This document shows positions 11,072 through 21,815 of a DNA stretch of 64,000 nucleotides, piece by piece. The notes under the pieces were generated by a model that saw only the letters and a list, made by a program, of their open reading frames with translations, searched no databases and had not been told where the DNA came from. Origin of the DNA: Ianthella basta (taxonomy: Eukaryota; Porifera; Demospongiae; Verongiida; Ianthellidae); assembly GCA_964019415.1 (NCBI GenBank), contig OZ025874.1, positions 1,781,012-1,845,011 of the forward strand. Reading direction: 5' to 3'. Position numbers and translations under genes: made by a program. Positions within the stretch are counted from its first letter, which is position 1. The number at the start of each line of letters is the position of its first letter.

Positions 11072-12694
11072 ATGGGGAAGAAGAAGAGATCAGCAACACG
11101 CACGAGATCACGACCGATGGACCTGCTCTTTCGGCACTACAAAGAGGTTGGTGATTGCGGTGCCATCTCGGCTCTGAGGGTAGTACGCACTCATCGATAC
11201 AGCTGTTCCATGCTTCTGCATTGTCGGGACTGGCGCACGGACGTCCAGCGCTGGAAGGAGTTCTGCGATCAGAACGCGATTAGCTGGCGCTGCGACAGGT
11301 TGGAAGATATACAAGAAGTAGGATCGGGTGACAACCGTTTCAGAGCGAACATCATTGTGGGCGTCAAGGTATTCAGTGGCTTGGGCTCTAACAAGCAGAC
11401 TGCCAAGCACAAGGCTGCTGAGTGTGCGCTGAAACGGATGATTAACGAGCGGAAGCAGGCAATTAGTGAAAACCTCACCAGATTCGAGGCTATTGTAGAC
11501 CAAGGGGAAACCTCATTAGCAGATCAAGTTGCCCAGCAATGCCATGGTCTTTATGACCAACTGTGTAGGAATGCTGTCTACCCACAGTCTAGTGCAGATG
11601 TAATTGCTGCAGTAATTCAGCTGTGTACGGACACTTGGGATGCACAGATTGTTGCTATGGGCAGTGGGTCAAAGTGCATTAATGGCCATAACCTCTCAGA
11701 CAATGGCACTGCAGTCCAAGACTGTCATGCAGAGGTGGTTGCTCGTCGGGCCTTCATGCGATACCTGTACTCACAGGCAAAAATTGAAGCAGATAAGAGT
11801 ATTTTTGAATCGGTTGAGAATGGCAAGTTGAAGCTCAAGTCATCTATTCTTTTTCTCCTGTACATTAGCAAGCCCCCCTGTGGTGATGCAACATTGTTCA
11901 CTCGTGCAGATGCTGGTGGTCATAGGGATCCCACAGAAGACGGCAAGTGTAAGCCCTACTGGAATCCTACCTTACGAAAGGAGAAAAAGATGGGGCTGTT
12001 GCGAAAGAAAATAGAATCTGGTCAAGGAAGTGTTTTGTTAAGTAGCCACAATGTTCAGAGCTGGGAGAAGTTGAAATTTCCTGGCTCTGTGCTGAGTAGC
12101 GCTAGCCCCAATGAGCGTCTTGCCACCATGAGCTGCAGCGACAAGATTTTAAAGTGGAACACCCTCGGTTTGCAGGGAGCACTGTTGAGCAGGATCATGG
12201 AGCCAGTGTACCTCAGCGCAGTGGTGATAGGAGACAGTGAACTGTTTCATCATGGCCACATTGCCCGAGGCATCTGCTGCCGGCTTGGCCATGGCTGTGC
12301 CCCAGCTTGCCAGCTGGAAGTGAACCACCCTCTGCTCTTGGTCGTGAGCAAACCTCCAGATAAAGATACATCCACTGACAACTTTCAACCAGATGTCAGC
12401 TTCCACTGGACCCTCGGAATGGATGACCCAGAGGAGTTAAATGCCAGCACTGGGCATCATGTGTCTGGAGAGCCAGCACTGATCTGCAAACGCAAGCTGC
12501 TCGAGTCCTTCCACTCACTTTGCAGTACTGGTCCTGTAAGGATAAACCTTGCAGTTGACACACCATACTGTGCTATTAAAGCAACTGCCAAAGACTACCA
12601 GCATAAGAAGGAGCACCTGTACAGTGAGCTGGAGGGGAAAGAGTTTGGAAAATGGGTGAAAAAGCCACCAGAAGTGGACAATTTCTCATTGTAG
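11072..12694 (+). CDS. ADAR-like adenosine deaminase A (one dsRBD)
   Basis: An intronless 540-residue protein. The N-terminus is basic (MGKKKRSATRTRSRP). One dsRNA-binding domain spans about residues 55-128 and keeps the helix-2 basic motif NKQTAKHKAAECAL. The adenosine deaminase domain fills about 155-540. Zinc and catalytic residues are visible: HAE at H219/E221, PPCGDA with C270, and SCSDK with C355. The C-terminal WVKKPPEVDNFSL matches the ADAR ending that helps hold inositol hexakisphosphate. ADARs convert adenosine to inosine in double-stranded RNA. The base-flipping loop reads ESGQGSVLL, so the position of human ADAR2 E488 is Gln (Q318). Its dsRBD is closest to the second one of gene D at 24103. 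It is followed by a relic C-type copy. Absence of introns, in contrast to multi-intron vertebrate ADARs, suggests an origin by retroposition and tandem spread. Confidence 0.9.
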   Translation: MGKKKRSATRTRSRPMDLLFRHYKEVGDCGAISALRVVRTHRYSCSMLLHCRDWRTDVQRWKEFCDQNAISWRCDRLEDIQEVGSGDNRFRANIIVGVKVFSGLGSNKQTAKHKAAECALKRMINERKQAISENLTRFEAIVDQGETSLADQVAQQCHGLYDQLCRNAVYPQSSADVIAAVIQLCTDTWDAQIVAMGSGSKCINGHNLSDNGTAVQDCHAEVVARRAFMRYLYSQAKIEADKSIFESVENGKLKLKSSILFLLYISKPPCGDATLFTRADAGGHRDPTEDGKCKPYWNPTLRKEKKMGLLRKKIESGQGSVLLSSHNVQSWEKLKFPGSVLSSASPNERLATMSCSDKILKWNTLGLQGALLSRIMEPVYLSAVVIGDSELFHHGHIARGICCRLGHGCAPACQLEVNHPLLLVVSKPPDKDTSTDNFQPDVSFHWTLGMDDPEELNASTGHHVSGEPALICKRKLLESFHSLCSTGPVRINLAVDTPYCAIKATAKDYQHKKEHLYSELEGKEFGKWVKKPPEVDNFSL

Positions 12695-12962
12695 AGTCTG
12701 TGCATATGCATAGAACCTTAATTTGTGCTTGTCCTATTACAACTGGATGTGCTGTACCTGCACTATATGGAGAGTGTGGAGTGTAGAATTTTGTCAATCA
12801 GTGTGACATTTTTTGAGTGCCTTACCTCTTTTCTATTGTTTCTACACTAATCATGATTTATTTTGTTGACACTGAGGCATATAATGGATGGATTTATTAT
12901 ATACACCCGGTATTACATGTATAAATGTTGTACTCATGAACGTGCTGAGTCACATGGCAGCG

Positions 12963-13498
12963 ATAGCAAGTTGTGCAAACTTCAAAAGACTTGTGAATGA
13001 ACTCTGTCAGAATGCCAGTGGGACAGCCCCACTTACGAGATGGGCAGGGTGGTAGGACTGGACCATAAACCAGTGTTTACGTCCGTCATTACTGTCAGTG
13101 GCCAGGCATGTGAAGGAGAACCAAGGACAAATAAGAAGGGCAAAGAACAGTCGGCTGCCCTAGCAGCCCTGCGAGTAATTTCTCTCGAGTTAATTCCTGC
13201 TGCACCCGTGACTGCAGACAATGATAGGACTCAAAGGAGAGACGATGATCCCTGCAGTGCTCTTGATGACCTCTGCAAGTGGTTTGAGCCGCTGCTAGGC
13301 GTGCCCAGAGTCATAGCAGGAGAAGTGGGGCCCCCGTTTACGGCTTGTGCACATGTCAATGGTATTGTGTACCGTGGAGAGCTAAAGAATAATGAGAAAG
13401 AAGCTGAACAGGATGCGTCCCGAAAGGCTTAATTACGATGAGATAGTCCAAACTTTCAAGCATCATCTAAAGCCCATGGCAGTCATCCGCCAACCCCT
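12963..13498 (+). pseudogene. Relic of a C-type ADAR-like gene (two dsRBDs, no catalytic domain)
   Basis: Clearly homologous in DNA to the first 540 bp of gene C (from 17039). The start codon is ATA instead of ATG. There are frameshifts near 13010-13045 and again near 13430, where an extra base turns the KAYDEIV region into a stop. The segment stops at a CCCA/CA repeat before any deaminase sequence. Homology also covers the preceding 3' flank of gene A, which matches the spacer before gene C. The relic therefore records an A-type plus C-type tandem pair that was truncated. Confidence 0.85.
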
Positions 13499-13507
13499 GA
13501 CATGGAA

Positions 13508-13606
13508 TCTTTGCACACCCACCCACCCACACCCACCCACTCACCTACCCACCCACACACACCCACACACACACCCACACCTACCCCCACTCCCCCCCAC
13601 ACACAC
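13508..13606. repeat. CCCA/CA simple repeat at a duplication breakpoint
   Basis: The repeat replaces the catalytic half of the relic gene. It lies directly before the second copy of the A-type 5' flank, so it marks the junction of the tandem duplication. Confidence 0.8.
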
Positions 13607-14049
13607 ATGCAGACCATTGAACCTGAATGTTCAAGTATGACCTATCGACCAATAAAGGAGCCTGCGCCTGCTAGTGTGCATGTGTGTGGGGGAGGGGCTG
13701 CATGCTTTTGGTGAGAGAGCATTGGGCTCCATTTATTGAGGTCATGAGCTACTATTTCACCGTTACCTAGACATTGTAGCGTGGCTGTACACATGTGCAT
13801 ATGTGCCCAGCCTTGCCCAGGCATGTACGTACATATCAGGTGAAAAGCATGATGTGGCAGCCTTCAAGCAAGAGGGGACACGGAAGAACTTACTGTACAA
13901 GGTGCTCGGCTTATCTGAGAGGACTATGTGACAAGAAGAAGTGAAGACACCCCAATATAAGTACAAAGCCTACCCTACTGACCTGGTCTACTAGGACGAT
14001 TGAACACTACCACTCAACAGCTGTAGTGTACGAACTTCACGTCATTTTG

Positions 14050-14456
14050 ATTGGTAAGAAGAGGAGATCAACAACACCTGTATGCTTGAGATCTTATTCT
14101 CTTTAGTTCGAATTCCCTATCACCATACTGGCAAAGCACCCGGCCGTCTATGTGGCAGCTGTTGAACAGTTCTCTGCTATACTGCAGTGTTACGACTAGC
14201 GCACCTAGGGGAACGGTCCTGGAAGGAGCTCTGTAATAGAACGCGATTTCAGTAATAGCTGGCGCTGCGACAAGAAGGAAGATTCAGAGAAGTTGAGTCG
14301 GAGGATTCTCGTTTTAGGGCGAATATTGTCGTGGGCTCCATAGAACGAAGCGTAAAGGTGTTCAGGGGTTATTAATTGGAGCCGGCGCTAACACTTGCGT
14401 CGCTAATTAGAGGCCGCTGCTGCCGGTGCGCCCTTTAAGCAATATACTAACCGGAA
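14050..14456 (+). pseudogene. Decayed 5' end (start codon and dsRBD) of ADAR-like gene B
   Basis: DNA homologous to the first 380 bp of gene A: attggtaagaagaggagatc against atggggaagaagaagagatc. The ATG has become ATT, and the dsRBD is broken by many small insertions and deletions (for example around 14210-14400). The reading frame is restored only at the ATG at 14457, just where the linker to the deaminase domain begins. Confidence 0.75.
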
Positions 14457-15683
14457 ATGCAAGCAATTAGTGAAAACCTCACCAACTTCAGGATGATTGC
14501 AGGGGAAGTTGCTACTGCAGATGAAGTTGCTCGCAAATGCCATGGTCTGTATGACCAACTGTGCATGAAAGCAAGCTACTGCCAGTCTAGAGCGGGTGTA
14601 CTCGCAGCAATCATTGTGTGCTCTGACACAGGTGAAGCACAAATTGTTGCTATGGGAAGCGGGACAAAGTGCGTTAGCAGTCATAATCTCTCTGATAATG
14701 GGACCACAGTGCAGGATTGTCATGCAGAGGTGGTCGCTCGTCGGGCATTCATGCGGTACCTTTATTCACAGGCAAGAAACGCACTATCTCGAGCTAATAC
14801 AAGTATTCTGGAACAGGTGGGACCTGGCAGACTGAGGCTAAAGTCTACCATTCGCATCCACCTCTACATCAGTACCCCACCCTGCGGGGATGCCACAGAA
14901 TGCACACGCACAGATGGTACATTAGGTCAGGTAGAGCCAACAATTGATGGTCATTGCCAGCCTTATTGGTATGTCACCTCAAGGAAAATAGGCCACACAC
15001 GTTTCAAGGTGGAAGCTGGTGGGAATGGTAGTGTCCTGCTAGGCCATTCTCGTGTGCAGAGTTGGGAGAGATTAATGGGTACGGAATCTGTAAGTTCCCA
15101 CCCTCTTGAAGAGCGGTTGGTGACGCCAAGCTGCAGTGACAAGATCCTCAAGTGGAACACCCTCGGCTTGCAGGGAGCACTGTTGAGCAGGATCATGGAG
15201 CCAGTGTACCTCAGTTCAGTGGTAATAGGAGATCGTGGACTCTTTCATCATGGCCACATTTCTCGTGGGATTTGCTGCAGACTCACCCAAGCACCTGCTA
15301 GCCAGTTGGATGTGAATCACCCTAAGCTCTTGGTTGTGAGTGACCCTCCCATAAAGGAGGCACTCACACGCAGCTCGCAACCAAATGTCAGCCTCCACTG
15401 GACCATTGGAATGGATGACCTGGAGCAGTTAGATGCCAGGACTGGACGTCTCGTATCAAGCGGAAAGCCAGCAATGATCTGTAAGCGCAATCTGCTTGAA
15501 TCCTTCCACTCTCTTTGCCGTGCTGCAAGAATAGACGTTGCAGTTGACACACCATACTGTGTGATTAAAGCAACTGCCGAAGACTACCAGCGTAAGAAGG
15601 AACACCTGTACAGTGAGCTGGAAGGGAAAGGGTTTGGAAGATGGGTGAAGAAGCCACCGGAAGTGGACAATTTCTCATTGTAG
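14457..15683 (+). CDS. ADAR-like adenosine deaminase B, catalytic domain only (chimeric copy)
   Basis: A 408-residue open frame covering the deaminase domain with no intact dsRBD. Zinc and catalytic residues are retained: HAE at H89/E91, PPCGDA with C143 and SCSDK with C226. The ending WVKKPPEVDNFSL is also kept. The base-flipping loop is EAGGNGSVLL, with Gly (G189) where gene C has Glu. The difference is one base, GAG to GGG. The first 60 or so codons (QAISENLTNF) are A-type, while the sequence after about codon 65 and the 3' flank are C-type, so the gene is a recombinant. Without dsRBDs, and with a changed flipping residue, editing activity is doubtful. It may be a decaying copy or may have taken on another role. 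Confidence 0.75.
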   Translation: MQAISENLTNFRMIAGEVATADEVARKCHGLYDQLCMKASYCQSRAGVLAAIIVCSDTGEAQIVAMGSGTKCVSSHNLSDNGTTVQDCHAEVVARRAFMRYLYSQARNALSRANTSILEQVGPGRLRLKSTIRIHLYISTPPCGDATECTRTDGTLGQVEPTIDGHCQPYWYVTSRKIGHTRFKVEAGGNGSVLLGHSRVQSWERLMGTESVSSHPLEERLVTPSCSDKILKWNTLGLQGALLSRIMEPVYLSSVVIGDRGLFHHGHISRGICCRLTQAPASQLDVNHPKLLVVSDPPIKEALTRSSQPNVSLHWTIGMDDLEQLDARTGRLVSSGKPAMICKRNLLESFHSLCRAARIDVAVDTPYCVIKATAEDYQRKKEHLYSELEGKGFGRWVKKPPEVDNFSL

Positions 15684-16210
15684 AGTAGTCTGTGCATGTA
15701 CGTTGCTCTCTGTTTGCCCTATAGCTGGGCATGTATAACTTGCACATTGCAACATGTGGAAGTTTTATGACAACATGCATACCATTATTTTTGAACTCTT
15801 GTACCAATGTACCCTATTCTTTGCTGTTATGTTTTTGTTGCATTCTAATTTTTTGCAGTGATGTTTGCCCACCCATAATTGCACGACTGTGTCTTGCATT
15901 CCTAATAATTATGTCTGAATTTCTCATAGCATGGAACAGTCAGCATGGAGTCTGATATAGCATGTATGTGCATGTGCTAAATTAGCATTTGCAGATCACC
16001 TGATTCTTGACTATGCAGCAGAATTATAGAGTAAAATTCAATATTAATTTTTAGAATTGCTCTGAACATTAGATTCATAAATTGCAATTAGCCATAATTA
16101 ATTTTATATATGTGCCTTTGTAACTTATATTGTATACCATAATATGCACATATAGCTATGCAAAGCGGAGTGTGTCTACACTGCATGTGTATTCGTGTGT
16201 CTATAATTAT
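15684..16210 (+). other. C-type 3' flank of gene B and AT-rich spacer
   Basis: The first 300 bp match the 3' flank of gene C (gtggaagttttatgacaa and neighbouring words), supporting recombination with a C-type gene. The rest is AT-rich and I see no gene. Confidence 0.6.
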
Positions 16211-16745
16211 AAATGCTAAAGTTTCCTGGCTCTGCGCTGAGTAGTGCTAGCCCTGCATCTTGCCACTATGAGCTGCAGATACAAGATCCTAAAGTGGAAC
16301 ACCCTCGGTTTGCAGGGAGCACTGTTGAGCAGGATCATGGAGCCAGTGTATCTCAATGCTGTAGTGATAGGAGATGGAGAACTCTTTCATCATGGCCACA
16401 TTGCCCGAGGTATCTGCTGCCAGCTTAGTCATGCCCTAGCTTGCCAGCTGGAGGTTAACCATGCACGCTTCACTCTTGGTTGTGAGTGACATGCCCATTA
16501 AAGAGAAATTCACTAACAATTTAAACTTCAACCAAATGTCAACCTCCGCTGGACCCTTGGAATGGATATATAACCCATAACAGTTAAGTGTCGGCACTGG
16601 ACTTCTTGTACGTATATCTAGAGTACAGTGAGTGTAAGAAGAAGCTACTGTACAGTGAGCTTGAGTTGGAAGGAGAAGGTTTGGAAGTTGGGTGAAGAAT
16701 CCTCTATATTTATTGTGGTTACTGTAGAGTTGTAGAACTCATTGT
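16211..16745 (+). pseudogene. Relic of an A/D-type ADAR-like catalytic domain
   Basis: Begins within the deaminase domain at sequence equal to [12 protein letters not shown] and continues through the segment matching [14 protein letters not shown] and [10 protein letters not shown], with frameshifts and stop codons. The zinc-cysteine segment is altered: SCSDK has become a Cys-Arg-Tyr-Lys reading. It is nearly identical to genes A and D over the central 180 bp, then follows the A-type sequence with decay. Its 3' flank equals that of gene A and leads directly into gene C, so the local order A-type then C-type is repeated. Confidence 0.85.
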
Positions 16746-17038
16746 AGAGTCTGTCTGTGCATATATACCATGCATAGAGCCTTTGTGTTCTATTGCTGGA
16801 CATGTTGTACCTTGCACTACAGAGTGTAGAGTGTAGGCAATTAATTTTGTCAGTGTGTGCATTTTTGAGTGGCATACCTCCTTTGTATTGTATCATTCTA
16901 CACTATTTGGACATTGCCATTGCCGCATGCCAATAATATTATATACACCTGGTAGTATTCGTATAAATACTTCATTATTAGAACGTGCTGAGTCACGAAA
17001 AGTGGACTGGTCAATTAGTTACTAGATAAAGACAGACG

Positions 17039-18754
17039 ATGGCAAGTGGTCCAAACTTCAAAGGACTTGTGAATGAACTCTGTCAGAGAAGACAGTGGGG
17101 CCAGCCCATTTACGAGACGGTCCGAGTAGCAGGACCGGACCATAATCCAGTGTTTACGTCCGTCGTTACCATCAACGGCCAGGAATATCAAGGAGAGCCG
17201 AGGACACCTAAGAGGGACGCAGAACAGTCGGCTGCTCTAGCAGCCCTGCGAGCAATTTCTCCCGAGTTAATTCCTGCTGCACTCGTGGCTGCAGACGATG
17301 GTAGGACTCAAAGGAGGGACGATGATCCGCGCAGCGCTCTTGATGACCTCTGCAAGCGGTTTGAGCCGCTGCTAGGCGTACCCAGAGTCATAGCAGAAGA
17401 GGTGGGCCCCCCGTTTACGGCTTGTGCACATGTCAATGGTATTGTGTATCGTGGAGAGCCAAAGAATAATAAGAGAGAAGCTGAACAGGATGCGTCCCGA
17501 AAAGCTTACGATGAGATAGTCCAAACTTTCGAGCATCCTCTACAGCCCATGGCAGTCATCCACCAACCTCTGTCCCCTCCCTCACTTGCTAACACCATCG
17601 CTGCAGCATGTCACCGTTTGTATGACCAACTCTGCAAGAACATTCTCTATGCTCAGTCAAGCACTGATGTCGTGGCTGGGATTGTTGTTCAGGATACTGC
17701 CGCAGACACGGCGCAGATTGTTGCTATGGGAAGTGGGTCAAAATGCATTAGCAGTCATAAGCTCTCTGATAATGGGACCACGGTTCAAGATTGCCATGCT
17801 GAAGTGGTCGCTCGTCGGGCATTCATGCGGTACCTGTACTCACAGGCAAGAAACGCACTATCTCGAGCTAATACAAGTATTCTGGAACAGGTGGGATCTG
17901 GTAGACTGAGGCTGAAGTCTACCATTCGCATCCACCTCTACATCAGTACCCCACCCTGCGGTGATGCCACAGAATGCATGCGCACAGATGGTACACATGG
18001 TCAGGTGGAACCAACAGGTGGTGGTCAATGCAAACCTTATTGGAGCAGGATCTCGAGGAATGTAGGCTATACACGGTTCAAAGTGGAAGCTGGTGAGAAT
18101 GGTAGTGTTCTGGATGCCCATTCTCGTGTGCAGAGCTGGGAGAGGTTAACAGCAAGACCATCTTTGAGTAGCCACCCTCTTGAAGAGCGGCTGGTCACGC
18201 CAAGCTGCAGTGATAAGATCCTTAAGTGGAACACCCTCGGCTTGCAGGGAGCACTGTTGAGCAGGATCATGGAGCCAGTGCACCTCAGTTCAGTGGTAAT
18301 AGGAGATCATGGACTCTTTCATCATGGCCACATTGCCCGAGGGATCTGCTGCAGACTCACCCGAGTCCCTGCTAGCCAGTTGGATGTGAATCACCCTCAG
18401 CTCTTGGTTGTGAGTAGTGCTCCCAAAAAAGATAAGTTCACTGATAAGCCTCGACCAGATGTCAGCCTCCACTGGACCCTTGGAATGGAAGACCCAGAGC
18501 AGTTAAGTGTCAGTACTGGACGTCTTGTATCTGGAGAGTCAGCACTGATCTGCAAACGCAAGCTACTTGAATCCTTCCACACTCTTTGCCGTGCTGCAAG
18601 GATAGACATTGCAGTTGAAACACCATACTGTGTGATTAAAGCAACTGCCGAAGACTACCAGCGTAAGAAGGAGCACCTGTACAGTGAGCTGGAGGGGAAA
18701 GGGTTTGGAAGATGGGTGAAGAAGCCACCGGAAGTGGACAATTTCTCTTTGTAG
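17039..18754 (+). CDS. ADAR-like adenosine deaminase C (two dsRBDs)
   Basis: An intronless 571-residue protein. dsRBD 1 spans about residues 4-72 and dsRBD 2 about 97-165. In both, the usual basic KKxAK helix-2 motif is changed to KRDAEQSAA and KREAEQDAS, which may weaken RNA-backbone contacts. The deaminase domain covers about 185-571, with HAE at H253/E255, PPCGDA with C307 and SCSDK with C390. The flipping loop EAGENGSVL keeps the Glu (E353), but the following Gly is Asn. The ending is WVKKPPEVDNFSL. Its two dsRBDs correspond to the first and third of gene D, complementary to gene A, which keeps only the second. Predicted nuclear or cytoplasmic A-to-I editing of dsRNA; substrates are unknown. 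Confidence 0.9.
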   Translation: MASGPNFKGLVNELCQRRQWGQPIYETVRVAGPDHNPVFTSVVTINGQEYQGEPRTPKRDAEQSAALAALRAISPELIPAALVAADDGRTQRRDDDPRSALDDLCKRFEPLLGVPRVIAEEVGPPFTACAHVNGIVYRGEPKNNKREAEQDASRKAYDEIVQTFEHPLQPMAVIHQPLSPPSLANTIAAACHRLYDQLCKNILYAQSSTDVVAGIVVQDTAADTAQIVAMGSGSKCISSHKLSDNGTTVQDCHAEVVARRAFMRYLYSQARNALSRANTSILEQVGSGRLRLKSTIRIHLYISTPPCGDATECMRTDGTHGQVEPTGGGQCKPYWSRISRNVGYTRFKVEAGENGSVLDAHSRVQSWERLTARPSLSSHPLEERLVTPSCSDKILKWNTLGLQGALLSRIMEPVHLSSVVIGDHGLFHHGHIARGICCRLTRVPASQLDVNHPQLLVVSSAPKKDKFTDKPRPDVSLHWTLGMEDPEQLSVSTGRLVSGESALICKRKLLESFHTLCRAARIDIAVETPYCVIKATAEDYQRKKEHLYSELEGKGFGRWVKKPPEVDNFSL

Positions 18755-19460
18755 AATCAGTCTACATGTATATACGTACTTTGCTCTGTGTGTTCATCTT
18801 ATAGCTGGACATGCATGTTGTACATTGCATGCCATGTAGAGTGTGGAGTGTGGAAGTTTTATGACAATGTGCCATTAATTTGAACTGTTCCAGGTATAGC
18901 TACCTATACTTAAATTTGCAGTTTTTGTTGCATGTTAATTTTTGCAGTGATGTATGTGCACACAATTGTATGACTGTATCTTGCACTCTCAATAATTATG
19001 TTGGACTTTAATTCTCGTAATTATATATAATTATATAATGGCATGGTGCACGTGCTGCTAGCATGGAGTCTGATATACAGTAGTATGTGCAAGCATGCAA
19101 TTAGCTATACACGTAGCATTTGTGGATCACCTGATATGCGTGCGGCAGAATTAAATTTAAGTTTCTATATTAAATTTTAATTTAGAATTGCTTAGAACGT
19201 AATATATATAGGCCATAATTATGTTCATAATTATGCATGTGCCTGTGTAGCTATAAGTGTGGACAGTTTTGGTGATGCCACATAATTATACATAATCATA
19301 CATGCATGTCATATAAATGTTCAAGTCAACTCAGCATGCATGCAAACCACAAATTAAGTTAGTTGCAATACAAATTTTAATACAAATTATACAACAACCC
19401 AAGCTTGCATACACACACTAATGTCTCAGCATAATAATAGCATTAACTATAGATTTAACA
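18755..19460. other. AT-rich spacer between gene C and the TRIM-NHL gene
   Basis: Converging 3' ends of the plus-strand ADAR gene C and the minus-strand TRIM-NHL gene. The sequence is AT-rich with ataatt-type words and matches the 3' flank of gene B in its first part. No gene is visible. Confidence 0.55.
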
Positions 19461-21815
19461 TTAGAAGCAATAAACACACTGCTCTTGGTTAAATGTAGCC
19501 AAAAGATCTCCTCTATTGTCCACGGTGAGGTAAACTGGAAGCTTCATATTCATTTCAAATGAGTGCACAAGGTTCCCTTTCTTGTCAAAGACTGCAACAC
19601 GTTTGTTACCGTAGTCTGCCACCAGGACACTGCCATCAGAAGCGACAGCGAGACCACGCGGGCCCTTCAACTGATCAGCGCCAAATTCTCTGACATACTG
19701 ACCTTCAAGTGTGAAGACTTGGACTCGGTGGTTATCTCGGTCACTGACGTACAAGTGGTGGCCATCTGGGGATGTGGCCACACCGGTTGGATATCTAAAC
19801 TCTCCTTTTCCTCCTCCCACTGATCCAAAGGTGCGAACCAGCTCCCCCTCTTGTGAGAACACAGCAATGCGGTGATTGTTATGGTCTGTCAAATAGACCA
19901 GACCACTGCTGTGTATTAACACATCCCAAGGACACCGGATCTTTGAATTCCCTCGTCCAATCGTCCTGATGAAAGTGCCATCTTCTCTGAACACACTGAC
20001 ACAGTTCCACTGATTAGCTACATACACCTGACCTGTTGCACTGACATCCATGCCTAGTGGACAATTGAGTTGTCCTCCCTCCCCGTGTTGCCCGAATGTC
20101 CTAAAATGCTTCCTTTCAGCATCAAACACATGAATTTGAGACTTGTCACGATCAGACACATAAACAGCTCCATTCAATGGAGACACAGCAACACCCCAAG
20201 GACGACCTGGCTGCTGTGGAAACTGCAGCGACCCCTTGATGGCACCTAACCCTTTGGCACTCTTCGTCATCGTCCAGTGGCCATTTTGAAGGAGAACCCA
20301 GTCCAGATGCACAACAAAGGGGCTCTCCCTGACATGCTCCCCATTCACCAGTACTGACAGCTCACACTCCCCACTATACACCACACGAAACACCACCTCA
20401 TACTGACCATTCTTCCTGTCCTCCACCTTGGCTTTGATGGCTGGACCTGGGGCTGGAGGCCTAGGGCAGAGGAAGGCCTGAACGTTCTCCCCTCCACTGC
20501 TGCAGGGGATATTTCTACTGTCTACTGCATTCATGGTGAACACCATCGGAGGGGACTGACTTAATGCTTCCGGTTTGGGGTTCACTGTGCAGTAGAGAGG
20601 GGAAGCACCCTCTTGGATGTAGCCAAACCCGTTGATGGCTGTCAGAAGAGCCTCCTCTTGCTGGGGCAGGAACCTCACCACTGGGTTCACCTGGGCTCCA
20701 CCAGCTCCCCCTCGGCACTGCAAGGTGGCTGTAGATTGCCTCAGGTTGGCCATTCTCTTGCTGCCCACCACCTCATGACTGCTGCCCTTGGTGATCAGGA
20801 AGGAGAGGGCAGTCTGGGCAGTATCAAGTGACTTCTCCTCCTCACTGCAGCTCTGGGTCCGTACCACAATCGAGTGCTTCTTCTTGTCTGACACTGCAAG
20901 AATTTGGTTGCAAAGCTCCTCTTCTTTCCTATCAATTCTATTCCGGATGGTCTGAAATGCTCGCTGTGTGTCTTGGAGTGCCCTCTCCCTCATCCCATCC
21001 ACCGTCATGCTCTGAGCCTCCAGCCTTGCTGCTGTCTTCTGGTGTACCTCTCTACTGCGTGCCACTGCCTCTCTTGCCACCACCAGGCACTGTGTATACT
21101 GGGCTACTGCTACTTTGCTGAGGTACCTTGGCTGGTGTCCTAGGTCCTTGTCGAATGTGCAGGCCTGACACAGCATAAGGTCACACTACTCACAGCAGTA
21201 TTTGAGGGGCTCCCCCTCATGACAGGGGCAGGTGGCATCAGGTGACCTCAGGACAGACGGGCGTAGGAAGCGCAGCTCAGACAGGGACTTCACAGTGTGG
21301 ATGTCAGAGAACATCTGTGCCATTAGCTGGTGTCCGTGGCGGCAGTTGTCACAAAAGAATTTTTTGCATTGAAAGCAAAAGACTACTGCAGTTGCAAGTG
21401 AACCAGTTACAGTGCAGGCGCTGTTACTGCAGAGAATTTGTTCATCATTTGCAATCTTCTGTAGTAGTTTGCACTCTTCAATGTGCTGTGCTAGAGACAC
21501 ACAGCGAAGAGGAACACACTGCACTTCTGCAGTGGATGGACGACAGGTCCTCACTCTGTGTTGACCCTGAGGGCGGTGGGTAGAAGTGTTTCCACACTGG
21601 GGACACTTGAGGCGGCCATCTTGCTGCTCCACTCTCTCAAGACACTCCTTGCACACACAGTGCAGACAACACAGGAGGTGGGGGTCTCTCAGCTCACGAG
21701 TGCACTGCACACAGAGGAGGGAAGGCTCAGTGGGAGCACCCTCTTCTTCTTCCTTGTCAGAATGTGTACCTTCCTGTGGAGCAGATGGTTCAGGTGGACC
21801 ACCACCGGTTGCCAT
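19461..21815 (-). CDS. TRIM-NHL protein (RING, B-boxes, coiled coil, filamin, NHL) with one internal TAG
   Basis: A single uninterrupted frame of 784 codons apart from one TAG at 21188-21186. RING finger at about residues 35-73 (CVQC...CLHCVCKEC...CPQCG). A first B-box-like zinc motif lies at about 128-165. B-box 2 begins CPCHEGEPLKYCCE, then TAG, then CDLMLCQACTFDKDLGHQ. The TAG occupies the variable residue between Glu and Cys in the usual YCExCD pattern. A coiled coil follows at about 235-345, a filamin-type Ig domain at about 405-505, and five or six NHL repeats at about 525-784 (VYVSDRDKSQIHVFD and similar). The family acts as RING E3 ubiquitin ligases and NHL-mediated RNA or protein binders. 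If TAG terminates translation, the product is a 209-residue RING fragment. The frame is otherwise perfectly kept, arguing for a recent mutation, a polymorphism, a base error or readthrough. Intronless, and embedded in the ADAR array in the opposite orientation. Confidence 0.8.

Noticed and set aside
11108..11503. 131-codon minus-strand frame within ADAR-like gene A
   Set aside because: It is antisense to the dsRBD. The plus strand has clear family motifs, and the minus frame has none.
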